Below, in pieces: positions 26,245-33,896 of a stretch of 64,000 nt of DNA. The position numbers and the translations under genes are program-made. The notes below the pieces were generated by a model. That model saw only the letters and a program-made list of their open reading frames with translations, did no database searches and was not told the DNA's origin. How positions within the stretch are numbered: the first letter of the stretch is position 1; each line of letters starts with the position of its first letter. Source of the DNA: an uncultured Lachnospiraceae bacterium (GTDB lineage Bacteria; Bacillota; Clostridia; Lachnospirales; Lachnospiraceae); NCBI GenBank assembly GCA_910587765.1, contig CAJUNR010000007.1:1-64000 (forward strand), in the 5' to 3' direction.

Positions 26245-26829
26245 TCAAATTTTTTTATTTTTTTCGTTTTTGGGAATCTTCGGATAATTTTTCCTGCCCA
26301 CCATATGCCTCTTCATATAGGCAAACGTCCGCTCCTCCCCCTTTTCGTCCAGCATACGGAGGATGTATTCCAGGAGTTCCCTCGTCTCCTCATGAATCAG
26401 ATAGGCGCCCTTCCCCTGCTCATAATATTCCAGAGGCGAGTGCTGCGTATAGTTCTTCCCCTCGTACACTTTGGACGCGGCAATGCGGTCCATGATCATC
26501 TCGTTGACGTATTTCAGCGGCATCTTCATGCCCGCCATGCACCGTACGGGCTTCAGGCTGTAGTCAATCCAGTATTCATAATGATGTTTGTTGCGCCCTT
26601 TGTGGTGGAGCCAGGCGGAAGAATACCCTCTGGCCTCGCGCTCCGCGTTGTTGGGGCTTTGAAAGCCCTGATAGTACCGGCAGCCCTGCCAGAATTCCGC
26701 CGGCGTATATTTGGACAGGTCATGCGTCAGTCCCTGCCAGTACATCCCGACCCGGAAACAGTGCCGGGCCACCATCAATTTATGTTCCGTGATGGTATAA
26801 AAATGTCTCCATATATTAATCAGCTTCAT
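26245..26829 (-). CDS. DUF5662-family protein
   Basis: A 194-residue protein resembling the DUF5662 family. Conserved histidine-rich blocks are GLTHDLSKYTPAEFW, SAWLHHKGRNKHHYEYW and the C-terminal lysine-rich tail. The spacing of HD and HH motifs suggests a metal-binding helical fold related to HD domains, but no activity is known. It overlaps the end of the glycosidase-like gene by 14 bases, so the two are co-expressed. The family name is from memory. Confidence 0.75.
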   Translation of the reverse strand: MKLINIWRHFYTITEHKLMVARHCFRVGMYWQGLTHDLSKYTPAEFWQGCRYYQGFQSPNNAEREARGYSSAWLHHKGRNKHHYEYWIDYSLKPVRCMAGMKMPLKYVNEMIMDRIAASKVYEGKNYTQHSPLEYYEQGKGAYLIHEETRELLEYILRMLDEKGEERTFAYMKRHMVGRKNYPKIPKNEKNKKI

Positions 26830-28663
26830 CTTTTTTACCTGCCAGTATCATGATCGTCCGCGGTTCCACCGTGATCATCTTCTGATCCTCCAGCCGCGGT
26901 TCCCCGCCTTTTACGTAGAATGCCTGCGTTTCCCGCCCCGTATCCGCCGCCACATGCCAGGATTCCCCCGCGGAAAGTGTCGGCAGCGCCAGCTCATGAG
27001 CCGTCGTATGCATATTGTAGACGACATAACAGGTCTCTGCTCCGGTATAGCACCCCGCATAGAGAATGCCGACCTGACGGTTGTATCCTTCAAATTCTCC
27101 GAACCACGCTTTGCGCCCGTGATAGGACAGATCCGGCATCCCTTTGGACAACCGGTCCTTCATGGTATATTCCTCCCGCCTGCCAAAGACCGGGGACTCC
27201 CGCCGGAAACGAATGGCGTCCTTCACAAATTCCCGCAGATCCCGGTCCGCCTTCCTGCGGCTCCACTGAACCCAGGAAAGCGCGTTGTCCTGACACCAGA
27301 CGTTATTGTTTCCCTGCTGGGAATTGCCCATCTCGTCCCCGCCGTAGATGGCCGGCACTCCCTGGGACAAAAGCACCAGCAGAAACGCGTTGCGAAGCTG
27401 CCTCCTTCTCAGACGCTCCAGCTTCCTGACCGACGCCGGTCCTTCCTCCCCGTAATTGCTGCTGTAATTGCAGCTTTTGCCGTCCCGGTTTTCCTCGCCG
27501 TTCGCCTCGTTATGCTTCACGTCATAGGAAACCGCGTCCAGCAGGGTGAAGCCGTTGTGGTACGCCATATAGTTGATCACGGCCTGCCGGGAGGGATTTC
27601 TGCGCATGCTCCACACCATCCGCCCCAGCATGTCCTCGTCGCCCCGGAGGAACTGCCTGGCATTCTCGAGAAAAGCATCGTTATACTCCGCAAGCCTCCG
27701 GTACGCCGGTTCGTATCCCGGCTCGTAGATCCGTTCCAGAGGAAAACCCTCGCTCATCACCTTGAGCCCCGACAGCTTCGGATCCATCGCCAGATCCTCG
27801 ACGGACACGCCCTGCGCGTTCACATGCACGCCGTCGATGTGATACTCCGCCGCCCAGTAACCGATGCAGTCGCGGATCAGATACGGACTCGTCCGCTCCG
27901 GAAAATAGAATTCCAGTATCAGTTCAATACCGTTTTTATGCAGTTCCCGCACCAGTTCCTTCAATTCGCGCACCGGATCACCCTTGGCGCTGTAGGAAGC
28001 CTTCGGCGCAAAGTAAAACGCCTCCCCGTATCCCCAGTAGTTGATCCGGTCTTCCCCGCACCGGTTCACCGGCCTGTGCTTCCCCGCGGCTTTCTTCTTC
28101 CCACATTCCGCAAATTCATACACCGGCATCAGCTCGAGCATATTAATCCCGAGGCTTTTCAGATACGGAATCTTCTCCCGGACCCCGGCGAACGTCCCGG
28201 GGCGGCGCGCCCCCGACGACGCGTCCTTCGTAAAACCGCGTACATGGGTCATATACAGCACGCACTCCTCATAGGGGAGCATGAGCGGCCGGTCGCCCTG
28301 CCAGTCAAAGCGGTCGGACGGGAGCGCGCCCCTGAGCGCATGGGGATTCTCGATGCGCACACCCCACGTCTCTCTTCCCGCAAGCCGGGCGGCGTAGGGA
28401 TCCTGTACGATCTCTCCGTCGATCCGGTAGTTGTACTCGTATTCTTTTATGGGCAGATTGCCGACCTCCATGGCACAGAGATCACCGAAGCGCATCTCCT
28501 CCGTAAACGGAAACTCCGCCGCAATCTCCTCGGAGCCTTTCCGATATAAAATCAGGCTGCATTCTTTCCTGTCCCGGACGACAACTACAAAATTGATGTC
28601 TTTCCCGTTTCTTGTCACTCCCAGTTTGGCCGGTGTTCCGGTCTTGATGCGATATTCGTACAT
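26816..28663 (-). CDS. GH13 glycogen-debranching-like protein lacking catalytic residues
   Basis: A 615-residue protein with the fold of the GlgX/isoamylase-type GH13 family: an N-terminal carbohydrate-binding-like domain (1-100) and a barrel with MTHVRGFTK and YWGYGEAFYF. Compared with the intact paralogue at 40963-43107, the catalytic positions are lost. The nucleophile DGFRFD has become DGVHVN (N282), the transition-state aspartate of CHDG has become HNG (N370), and the first motif DVVFNH is EFYFPE. Only the acid/base glutamate (E305) remains. The gene is long and open, so it is not a pseudogene; a binding or regulatory role is inferred. ATG 28663 has AAGGA upstream. Confidence 0.88.
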   Translation of the reverse strand: MYEYRIKTGTPAKLGVTRNGKDINFVVVVRDRKECSLILYRKGSEEIAAEFPFTEEMRFGDLCAMEVGNLPIKEYEYNYRIDGEIVQDPYAARLAGRETWGVRIENPHALRGALPSDRFDWQGDRPLMLPYEECVLYMTHVRGFTKDASSGARRPGTFAGVREKIPYLKSLGINMLELMPVYEFAECGKKKAAGKHRPVNRCGEDRINYWGYGEAFYFAPKASYSAKGDPVRELKELVRELHKNGIELILEFYFPERTSPYLIRDCIGYWAAEYHIDGVHVNAQGVSVEDLAMDPKLSGLKVMSEGFPLERIYEPGYEPAYRRLAEYNDAFLENARQFLRGDEDMLGRMVWSMRRNPSRQAVINYMAYHNGFTLLDAVSYDVKHNEANGEENRDGKSCNYSSNYGEEGPASVRKLERLRRRQLRNAFLLVLLSQGVPAIYGGDEMGNSQQGNNNVWCQDNALSWVQWSRRKADRDLREFVKDAIRFRRESPVFGRREEYTMKDRLSKGMPDLSYHGRKAWFGEFEGYNRQVGILYAGCYTGAETCYVVYNMHTTAHELALPTLSAGESWHVAADTGRETQAFYVKGGEPRLEDQKMITVEPRTIMILAGKKDEAD

Positions 28664-28713
28664 GTTCTCAGTCCTTTTCCCTTCAGCAGTCGACAATTAT
28701 CCCAATTATACAA

Positions 28714-28742
28714 AGTATAACATCGCCGCGAAATTTTTGCAA
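28714..28742 (-). promoter_or_regulatory. Predicted sigma-A promoter of the GH13-like gene
   Basis: On the minus strand: TTGCAA, 17 bases, TATACT, about 50 bases before ATG 28663. Confidence 0.75.
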
Positions 28743-28774
28743 TCAGAAATCGAGCGGGGAAGATTCCCTGTGCA

Positions 28775-28820
28775 TAAACAAAAGCGTACAGCCGGAACAG
28801 CGTTCTTCCGGTCTGTACGC
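28775..28820 (-). terminator. Terminator of the DUF4349 operon
   Basis: On the minus strand GCGTACAG-CCGGAA pairs with TTCCGG-TGTACGC, leaving one mismatch, followed by TTTTGTTT. It separates the ECF operon from the GH13-like promoter. Confidence 0.8.
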
Positions 28821-28855
28821 CTCTTTGTGGAGACTTCGGTCAGACATTCGTCTCC

Positions 28856-29875
28856 CTATGAATTTCCGCCGTTTTTCTCATCCGGCGTTCTGCCGGCGTC
28901 CTCCGGCGTCTTTTTCCCCCATCTGCCCTTTCGCTCCGTGTTCTTCGTATTTTTATTGTAGAACACTCTGCGCAGCACCAGCACGACCAGGGCGATCACC
29001 GCCGCCCACACCGCCAGCACCGGCAGCGAGCCGACCACGACAATGACAAACTCCCGAAGTCCCATGCCTACGTTGTACAGGCTGTTGCTGAACCGCTCCG
29101 CAATCTCCTGGAAGAATGTCTTTTTGCCGACTTCCGTAATCCGCTCCACCTCCGTGACCGACAGATGGACCGTGCTGTACTCGATCTGGTTGTCCAGAAG
29201 GCGCTTCTGGCTTCCGAAATTCTCCAGCTCATAGCGCACCTCCGACAGCCGGCTCTCGATCGTCAGCAGATCTTCCAGATTGTCCGCTTTCTCCAGAAGC
29301 TCCAGAAGCCTCGTCTGCTCCGTCTCCAGCGCTTTCTGACGGCTCTCCACGTCCACATACTGAAGCGTTACATCCTCTACGCTCTCGCTTTTATAGGTGA
29401 CGTTCCCCAGGCCGCCGACGACCTCGATGAACTCATCCAGCCGGTTCGCCGGAACCCGTACGGTGTACTCCGAGCTCCGGGTACTGGTATAATTGTAGCT
29501 GTTGCCCCAGACGGCGGAATTTTCAATATAGCCGTCCATCTCCTGAATCTTCTTCCTCAGCCCTTCCATCAGGACGTCAAATTCTTTCGTCTGCATCTCC
29601 AGGCGCACGGTCTTGATCAGTTTGCGGCCGTTCTGCGCCACCGGTTCAATCCCCTCCTCCGAAGCGACCGCCCCGGCGTCGTTGTAGACGTCCTCCTCAT
29701 AGGCTTCCGCCGGCGCTTCCGCCGCGGCAGTGTCCGCCGCCGACTCCATCGTTATCCCGCCCGCCGCGTTCTTCGTGCCCGCGCCGCCTCCGCAGCCCGC
29801 CGCGCCTACGCTCAAAAGCCCCGCCAGGGCCAATACCGCCGCCAGATACCTCTTCTCTTTTCTTTTCTTTTTCAT
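28856..29875 (-). CDS. DUF4349 lipoprotein
   Basis: A 339-residue exported lipoprotein. The N-terminus is very basic, then a hydrophobic segment ends in a lipobox (VGAAGC). DUF4349 occupies about 90-290, with a coiled coil at about 200-240, and is followed by a transmembrane helix and a basic tail. The ATG at 29875 has GGAGG 6 bases upstream; ATG 29881 directly abuts that site. It is the third gene after an ECF sigma factor and its likely anti-sigma, with a stop/start overlap, so it belongs to that envelope-stress operon. The function of DUF4349 is unknown. Confidence 0.85.
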   Translation of the reverse strand: MKKKRKEKRYLAAVLALAGLLSVGAAGCGGGAGTKNAAGGITMESAADTAAAEAPAEAYEEDVYNDAGAVASEEGIEPVAQNGRKLIKTVRLEMQTKEFDVLMEGLRKKIQEMDGYIENSAVWGNSYNYTSTRSSEYTVRVPANRLDEFIEVVGGLGNVTYKSESVEDVTLQYVDVESRQKALETEQTRLLELLEKADNLEDLLTIESRLSEVRYELENFGSQKRLLDNQIEYSTVHLSVTEVERITEVGKKTFFQEIAERFSNSLYNVGMGLREFVIVVVGSLPVLAVWAAVIALVVLVLRRVFYNKNTKNTERKGRWGKKTPEDAGRTPDEKNGGNS

Positions 29876-29877
29876 CT

Positions 29878-30807
29878 TCATCCTCCTTCCAAAATCCCGT
29901 ATCCGCCTGCCGCCGTCTCACGGTTCCGGAAGACGGCGCTCTCCTGCGCGTCCTCCATGGTCTTTCTGAATACCTCTCCGAACGTAAATTCCACGCCGAG
30001 CGCTTCCTGCTCCGCATGAATGACCAGACGGTACTGGCTGGCGTCGTAGTCGATACGGTATTCCGACAGATCCATCTGCGCGTCCACCGCCATGCCGGCC
30101 TCCAGCGTGCGCCATTCTCCTTCCCGTCCGGACTCTGCCGGAATCCGGTACCATGCATTTTCCAGCCATACTTCCAGCTCGTACCGGTCCAGATAACGGA
30201 TATCCTCCTCCCCGGTGTTGCCGATGGTCAGCATCAGGACCGGATTGTCCTCATCCAGCACCGGACAGTTGACCAGCGCGGTCACCTGCTCCAGCCGCTC
30301 CGGAAGCTCCTGCTCCGCGGACGGATAGACCGTCCGGCCGCAGTATTCCCGCCCTTCGCCGCCTCCGGCCGGCTCCTCCGCCGATGCGTCCTCCACGCCG
30401 GCGTCGTCCTGAACTTCGCTTTCTTCCGGCAGCGCTTCCATGCTGTTTCCCGCCGCTCCCGATTCCGCGGCTTCGTCATACGCGGATTCCAGGGCGGGCG
30501 CCTGGGATGTATCCGCGCTCTTATCTCCGCCGCCGATCAGGCCGCTCACCTGACAGAACAGCCATCCGCACACGCAGAACACCAGGATGCACGCCGCCAT
30601 CTGCCCGTATCTGGGAGAGAAATGTTTTCGGATCTCCTTTCTCTCGGAGGTACGGCTCATCTCCTCCAGAAGCCCGTTCATCGCCTGTTCAAACTCCGCG
30701 GAGAAACGGTGTTTTCTGGCAATCTCGCCTTCCGGCGGAATAAAACTCAAGTCTTCTTCCAGACACTCTTCCAGAACCTGTGCCAGAAGTTCTTCCTGCT
30801 TATTCAA
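29878..30807 (-). CDS. Probable membrane anti-sigma factor with Ig-like domain
   Basis: A 309-residue single-pass protein. The cytoplasmic N-terminus (1-70) is helical, one membrane segment lies at about 72-92 (MAACILVFCVCGWLFC), and an acidic linker follows. The C-terminal ~110 residues resemble the bacterial Ig-like domain found in Clostridia extracytoplasmic proteins (NTGEEDIRYLDRYELEVW). The start is TTG 30807 with GGAGGT 8 bases upstream, overlapping the end of the sigma gene. Gene order makes an anti-sigma role likely, but no zinc-type anti-sigma motif is seen. Confidence 0.7.
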   Translation of the reverse strand: MNKQEELLAQVLEECLEEDLSFIPPEGEIARKHRFSAEFEQAMNGLLEEMSRTSERKEIRKHFSPRYGQMAACILVFCVCGWLFCQVSGLIGGGDKSADTSQAPALESAYDEAAESGAAGNSMEALPEESEVQDDAGVEDASAEEPAGGGEGREYCGRTVYPSAEQELPERLEQVTALVNCPVLDEDNPVLMLTIGNTGEEDIRYLDRYELEVWLENAWYRIPAESGREGEWRTLEAGMAVDAQMDLSEYRIDYDASQYRLVIHAEQEALGVEFTFGEVFRKTMEDAQESAVFRNRETAAGGYGILEGG

Positions 30808-31345
30808 ACCGGCCGACCTCCTTCTGTATCATTTTCTGCAGCTTCTTTCTGGCCCGGTAATAACGTACGTTTACATTTCCGGCGGAGATGCCGAGAAGAT
30901 CGCCAATCTGGGCGTCTCCCATCTGATACATGTATTTGTACTCGAAGACGACGCGGTAGCTGTCCTCCAGCTCCAGAATACAGGATACCAGATGATTATA
31001 GTTCTCTTTTGTCAGATACTGTTCGAGAATATCCCCCTGTCCTTTGTCCGCGGACGGGTATTCCCCCAGCTCTTCCTCCGGCTTCCGCTTCCGCAGAATG
31101 TCCGCCGCCTTGCTGCGGACGATCGTCGCCAGAAATTTCTTCGTCCGCGGACTGTGCACCTCTTCCACCTGATCCAGATGCCGGGTCAGAGCCAGAAAAG
31201 CCTCCTGCACCGCATCCTCGGCAAGGTGCGCGTCCTGCAGCTTCTGGTTCGCGACGTACCACATGAAATGCCGGTAATGCTCGTAAACTTCCGTGAATTT
31301 TTCCTGTTCCTCCGGGCTGTCCAGAAGTGCCAGAAACAGAAACAT
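30800..31345 (-). CDS. ECF-type RNA polymerase sigma factor
   Basis: A 181-residue sigma-70 family protein with regions 2 and 4 only. Region 2 has AEDAVQEAFLALTRHLD and the RTKKFLATIVRSKAADILR segment; region 4 has LEDSYRVVFEYKY and helix-turn-helix GDAQIGDLLGISAGNVNVR. It would direct transcription of an envelope-stress set that includes its own operon. GGAGGAT precedes ATG 31345, and a 14-base palindrome lies just upstream of that. It is overlapped by the anti-sigma gene. Confidence 0.9.
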   Translation of the reverse strand: MFLFLALLDSPEEQEKFTEVYEHYRHFMWYVANQKLQDAHLAEDAVQEAFLALTRHLDQVEEVHSPRTKKFLATIVRSKAADILRKRKPEEELGEYPSADKGQGDILEQYLTKENYNHLVSCILELEDSYRVVFEYKYMYQMGDAQIGDLLGISAGNVNVRYYRARKKLQKMIQKEVGRFE

Positions 31346-31359
31346 AATTTATCCTCCTG

Positions 31360-31373
31360 GTAAATGCATTTAC
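31360..31373. promoter_or_regulatory. Palindrome next to the ECF gene ribosome site
   Basis: GTAAATGCATTTAC is a perfect 14-base palindrome about 14 bases before the ATG at 31345. It may be an operator or a translation-limiting element; this is inference. Confidence 0.4.
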
Positions 31374-31460
31374 ATCCTTATAAACGCAGTTTTCTTCTAT
31401 TTTACTACAACCTTTGGAGAAAATCTTCTCAAATCTTCTTAAAAATTTCTGAATATCGGC

Positions 31461-31500
31461 AAAAAAGGGCGCCGGAAACAGGAGTTCCTGCCCGCGCCCT
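31461..31500 (-). terminator. Terminator of the sigV/rsiV-like operon
   Basis: On the minus strand AGGGCGC pairs with GCGCCCT, an inner CAGGA/TCCTG stem adds support, and TTTTTT follows. Confidence 0.85.
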
Positions 31501-31514
31501 TCCTTTTTACTGTT

Positions 31515-32369
31515 TTACTGCTCGATTACAAATTCCACGCAGCCCATGTATCCGGGCGCCACCTCATATTCATCGAAGCAGACAACCACATTTCCGTCTT
31601 TGTTTACATAAAAATCCTGCTCTTCGGCGATGGACTCAAAGTTCCACTCCGGCACGTCCTCATAGTCAATCCAGTAGATCACATTCTCGTCGTCCGCCAT
31701 CCGCTGACGCATCTGTTCCTTGACTTCCTCGCTGACGACCGCCACATAATCATCCCCGAAGAAATCCGCAAGCGCCGCCCGTTTCCCGGTCTCCTTGTCG
31801 ATCGTGTAATGGCGGTGGCGTTCGTAACCGCTGCCTGCGCCCTGATAGAGTACCAGCCCCAGAGAGAACCATTTCTCATCGTCCGTCAGCACTTCGCTGT
31901 CCACCATGATGTCTCCGTAGCCGTCCTCAAACTCTTCCATCGTGCTTTTAAATTCCTCGATCAGCTCATCGGTGATCTGGCGGATGTCAATGTTGATCGC
32001 GTCCGCCGTCTTCTTTGCCTGCTGCGCCGTCTCCTCCGATACGCCGCCGTTTTCCTCCGGCACGACCTCCGGGACTTTCACATCCGCCTGATAGCGGTCT
32101 TCCTCCACCTGATATTCCCGGACTGTCACCACTTTGAAGAAATCTCCCAGCACCGGGATCCGCTGCATGGCGGCGGCCGCCGTCCGGCTGGTGTTGGGCA
32201 GAATCAACAGAAAGGCGAATACTGCCGCCGCGCTTCCAGCACAGCGGATGATCCGTTTCGTTTTTGCTCTTTTCTTACTTTCCTTCGCTCTCATAACTGC
32301 TTCCTCCATCTTTTCCTTCATGTTTTCCGGTACCTTGATGCTGTCATACTCCTTTTTCCATCTCTCCAT
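31515..32369 (-). CDS. rsiV: RsiV-family anti-sigma factor (DUF3298)
   Basis: A 284-residue single-pass membrane protein. The cytoplasmic N-terminus (1-40) is basic and helical, and the membrane segment is about 43-62. The extracytoplasmic part carries the RsiV/DUF3298 fold with YTIDKETGKRAALADFF and the ending VCFDEYEVAPGYMGCVEFVI. In Bacillus and Clostridioides RsiV holds SigV and binds lysozyme directly, which triggers its destruction by signal peptidase and site-2 protease. Lysozyme sensing here is by homology only. ACAGGAGG precedes ATG 32369, 15 bases after the sigma gene. Confidence 0.87.
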   Translation of the reverse strand: MERWKKEYDSIKVPENMKEKMEEAVMRAKESKKRAKTKRIIRCAGSAAAVFAFLLILPNTSRTAAAAMQRIPVLGDFFKVVTVREYQVEEDRYQADVKVPEVVPEENGGVSEETAQQAKKTADAINIDIRQITDELIEEFKSTMEEFEDGYGDIMVDSEVLTDDEKWFSLGLVLYQGAGSGYERHRHYTIDKETGKRAALADFFGDDYVAVVSEEVKEQMRQRMADDENVIYWIDYEDVPEWNFESIAEEQDFYVNKDGNVVVCFDEYEVAPGYMGCVEFVIEQ

Positions 32370-32384
32370 ATCTGATCCTCCTGT

Positions 32385-32873
32385 CTAAGCTTCCGCTCCT
32401 TCCGTCATATAGTTCCTCAGCTTCTCCACTGCCCGGTACAGGCGGCTCTTCACGGTATTCACTTTCAAATCCATGGCCTTCGCGATGGCCGTGAGCTTCT
32501 CTTCTTCAAAATACCGCAGCACGACGATCCTGCGTTCCTCCTCGCTCAGTTTTGCGAGGGCTTCGCGCAGATCCGGATCCTCCGTCCGATCCTCTCTGCC
32601 CTCCTCCGGCATCTTCTCCATGGCGACCGTACGCCCTCTGTAGGTTTCCAGAAAACGAACCGCCTCATTCATGATAATTCTGCAGATCCACGTATCCACA
32701 TATCCGGGTTCCTTCAGGGAACCGCTCTTTAAGATCGCCCGGTACGCGCCCTCCTGCACAATGTCCATGGCATCCTGCTCCTGAAAGACATAGCTGTACG
32801 CGATCCGGTAATATTTCTCATAATGCTTCACCAGACATTCGTGGACCAGCGCCTCCTTGTCGGCATCACTCAT
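32385..32873 (-). CDS. ECF sigma factor of the SigV type
   Basis: A 162-residue ECF sigma factor. Region 2 shows EQDAMDIVQEGAYRAILK and DTWICRIIMNEAVRFL; region 4 shows LSEEERRIVVLRYFEE and a helix-turn-helix ending in VNTVKSRLYRAVEKL. It is followed by an RsiV-like anti-sigma, so it is probably the SigV/CsfV group. The likely promoter upstream (32906-32936) has the ECF-type TGAAAC box, consistent with autoregulation. GGGAGGAG lies before ATG 32873. Confidence 0.9.
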   Translation of the reverse strand: MSDADKEALVHECLVKHYEKYYRIAYSYVFQEQDAMDIVQEGAYRAILKSGSLKEPGYVDTWICRIIMNEAVRFLETYRGRTVAMEKMPEEGREDRTEDPDLREALAKLSEEERRIVVLRYFEEEKLTAIAKAMDLKVNTVKSRLYRAVEKLRNYMTEGAEA

Positions 32874-32905
32874 GAAAATCTCCTCCCTTCTCCGTCTCTT
32901 TGACT

Positions 32906-32936
32906 GTTAGACCGTTCACCCGGCCAAAAAGTTTCA
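32906..32936 (-). promoter_or_regulatory. ECF-type autoregulated promoter
   Basis: On the minus strand TGAAAC, 16 bases, CGGTCTAAC. This resembles the SigV-group consensus TGAAAC...CGTCTAA, with one extra G in the -10 box. Confidence 0.65.
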
Positions 32937-32982
32937 CCGGTTCTGCTGTTTTCTGCTGTTTTCATATTCATGCCGCCCGGAC

Positions 32983-33121
32983 GCCCGACACGGGCAGATT
33001 ATCCTTCCAGACCCCGCTCGCGCTTAATGAAGGGACGCAGCGGTACTAAGGCGCGAAAAGACCGCGCCTAAGGACCGGCGCCCTTCAATGGGTCTTTCAG
33101 GAAAATCTGCCCGTGTCGGGC
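32983..33121 (+). repeat. R1 repeat, copy C (core 139 bp)
   Basis: The core is in the same orientation as copy A and has the same 17-base end pairing (GCCCGACACGGGCAGAT and its complement). It differs from A at AGATT for AGATC and AGACCC for AGCCCC, with matching changes in the other arm. The outer GTTAC ends are not recognisable, so the flanks have decayed. With the ECF promoter and a terminator it accounts for the 320-base gap between the sigma gene and the HAD gene. Confidence 0.9.
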
Positions 33122-33134
33122 TGAAAACCGTGTG

Positions 33135-33170
33135 CACAACAAAACCGGCGGAGTGGATACCCCCCGCCGG
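33135..33170 (-). terminator. Terminator of the HAD gene
   Basis: On the minus strand CCGGCGG pairs with CCGCCGG around a 12-base loop, followed by TTTTGTTG. Confidence 0.75.
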
Positions 33171-33194
33171 CCCGTGACAAAACCGTCATATCTT

Positions 33195-33845
33195 CTATAT
33201 CATCCCCAGGTCCGACAGCGTCTTCCCCTTCCGCACATACCAGTCGCTGTACTTTCGGACGCTTTCCTGGTCCGCCTCCGACGGCTCGTACACTCCTACG
33301 GTGAGAAAGCCCGCCTCCTTTGCCGTCTTCAGCGCGAAGGCCGCGTCCTCCACCACCACGCATTCAAAGGCCTGCGCCCCGAATTTCTCCGCTGCCAGTT
33401 CGTAGACGGCCGGACTCGATTTGCCGACGCCCACCATCCCGCAGTCCGCCAGAAAATCAAAGTACGGAAGAACCCCGCAGCGCAGCAGAGCCGGCCTCCC
33501 CAGCTCCGCGGAGGAAGCCGTGGCCACGCACATACGGACGCCCTGCTCCTGCAGGAAAGCCAGCCACTCCTTCACCCCCGGCTTGAGCGGGATGTCCTGC
33601 TCGTAATTCCTGCCGATCCGATCGCACAGCGTCTTTATGATCTGCTCCGCCGGCTCGGCAAGCGAAAATCTCTTCTTCAGCCAGAGCGCGGACTCCTCCA
33701 TGGACATGGCGGACATTTCCTGATTCAGCTCCGCCGCCGCTTCCGCGCCGTACTGCGAAAGAAACTCCGGTACCAGCCGGTCCCAGTAGGGGATGGAATC
33801 CAGAAGCGTTCCGTCCATGTCAAATATCGCGTATCGAAAATTCAT
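33195..33845 (-). CDS. HAD-family phosphatase (beta-phosphoglucomutase-like)
   Basis: A 216-residue HAD hydrolase. Motif I is FDMDGTLLDS at residues 8-17, motif II is ATASS at about 108-112, motif III is the K in VGVGKSSP, and motif IV is VVVEDAAFAL. The helical cap inserted after motif I places it with beta-phosphoglucomutase and related sugar-phosphate phosphatases; the substrate is unknown. AGGAGG precedes ATG 33845. A TGGTC-T-GACCA palindrome lies 35 bases upstream of the start, overlapping the likely promoter, and may control it. Confidence 0.88.
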   Translation of the reverse strand: MNFRYAIFDMDGTLLDSIPYWDRLVPEFLSQYGAEAAAELNQEMSAMSMEESALWLKKRFSLAEPAEQIIKTLCDRIGRNYEQDIPLKPGVKEWLAFLQEQGVRMCVATASSAELGRPALLRCGVLPYFDFLADCGMVGVGKSSPAVYELAAEKFGAQAFECVVVEDAAFALKTAKEAGFLTVGVYEPSEADQESVRKYSDWYVRKGKTLSDLGMI

Positions 33846-33880
33846 CTTTTGTACCTCCTGCCGCCGTCCGGTCGTCTTTA

Positions 33881-33895
33881 ACTGGTCTGACCAGT
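33881..33895. promoter_or_regulatory. FadR/GntR-type operator-like palindrome
   Basis: ACTGGTC-T-GACCAGT is a perfect 7+1+7 palindrome and fits the TGGT-N3-ACCA consensus of the FadR branch of GntR regulators. It lies between parC and the HAD gene. No GntR gene is in the window. Confidence 0.55.
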
Positions 33896-33896
33896 A

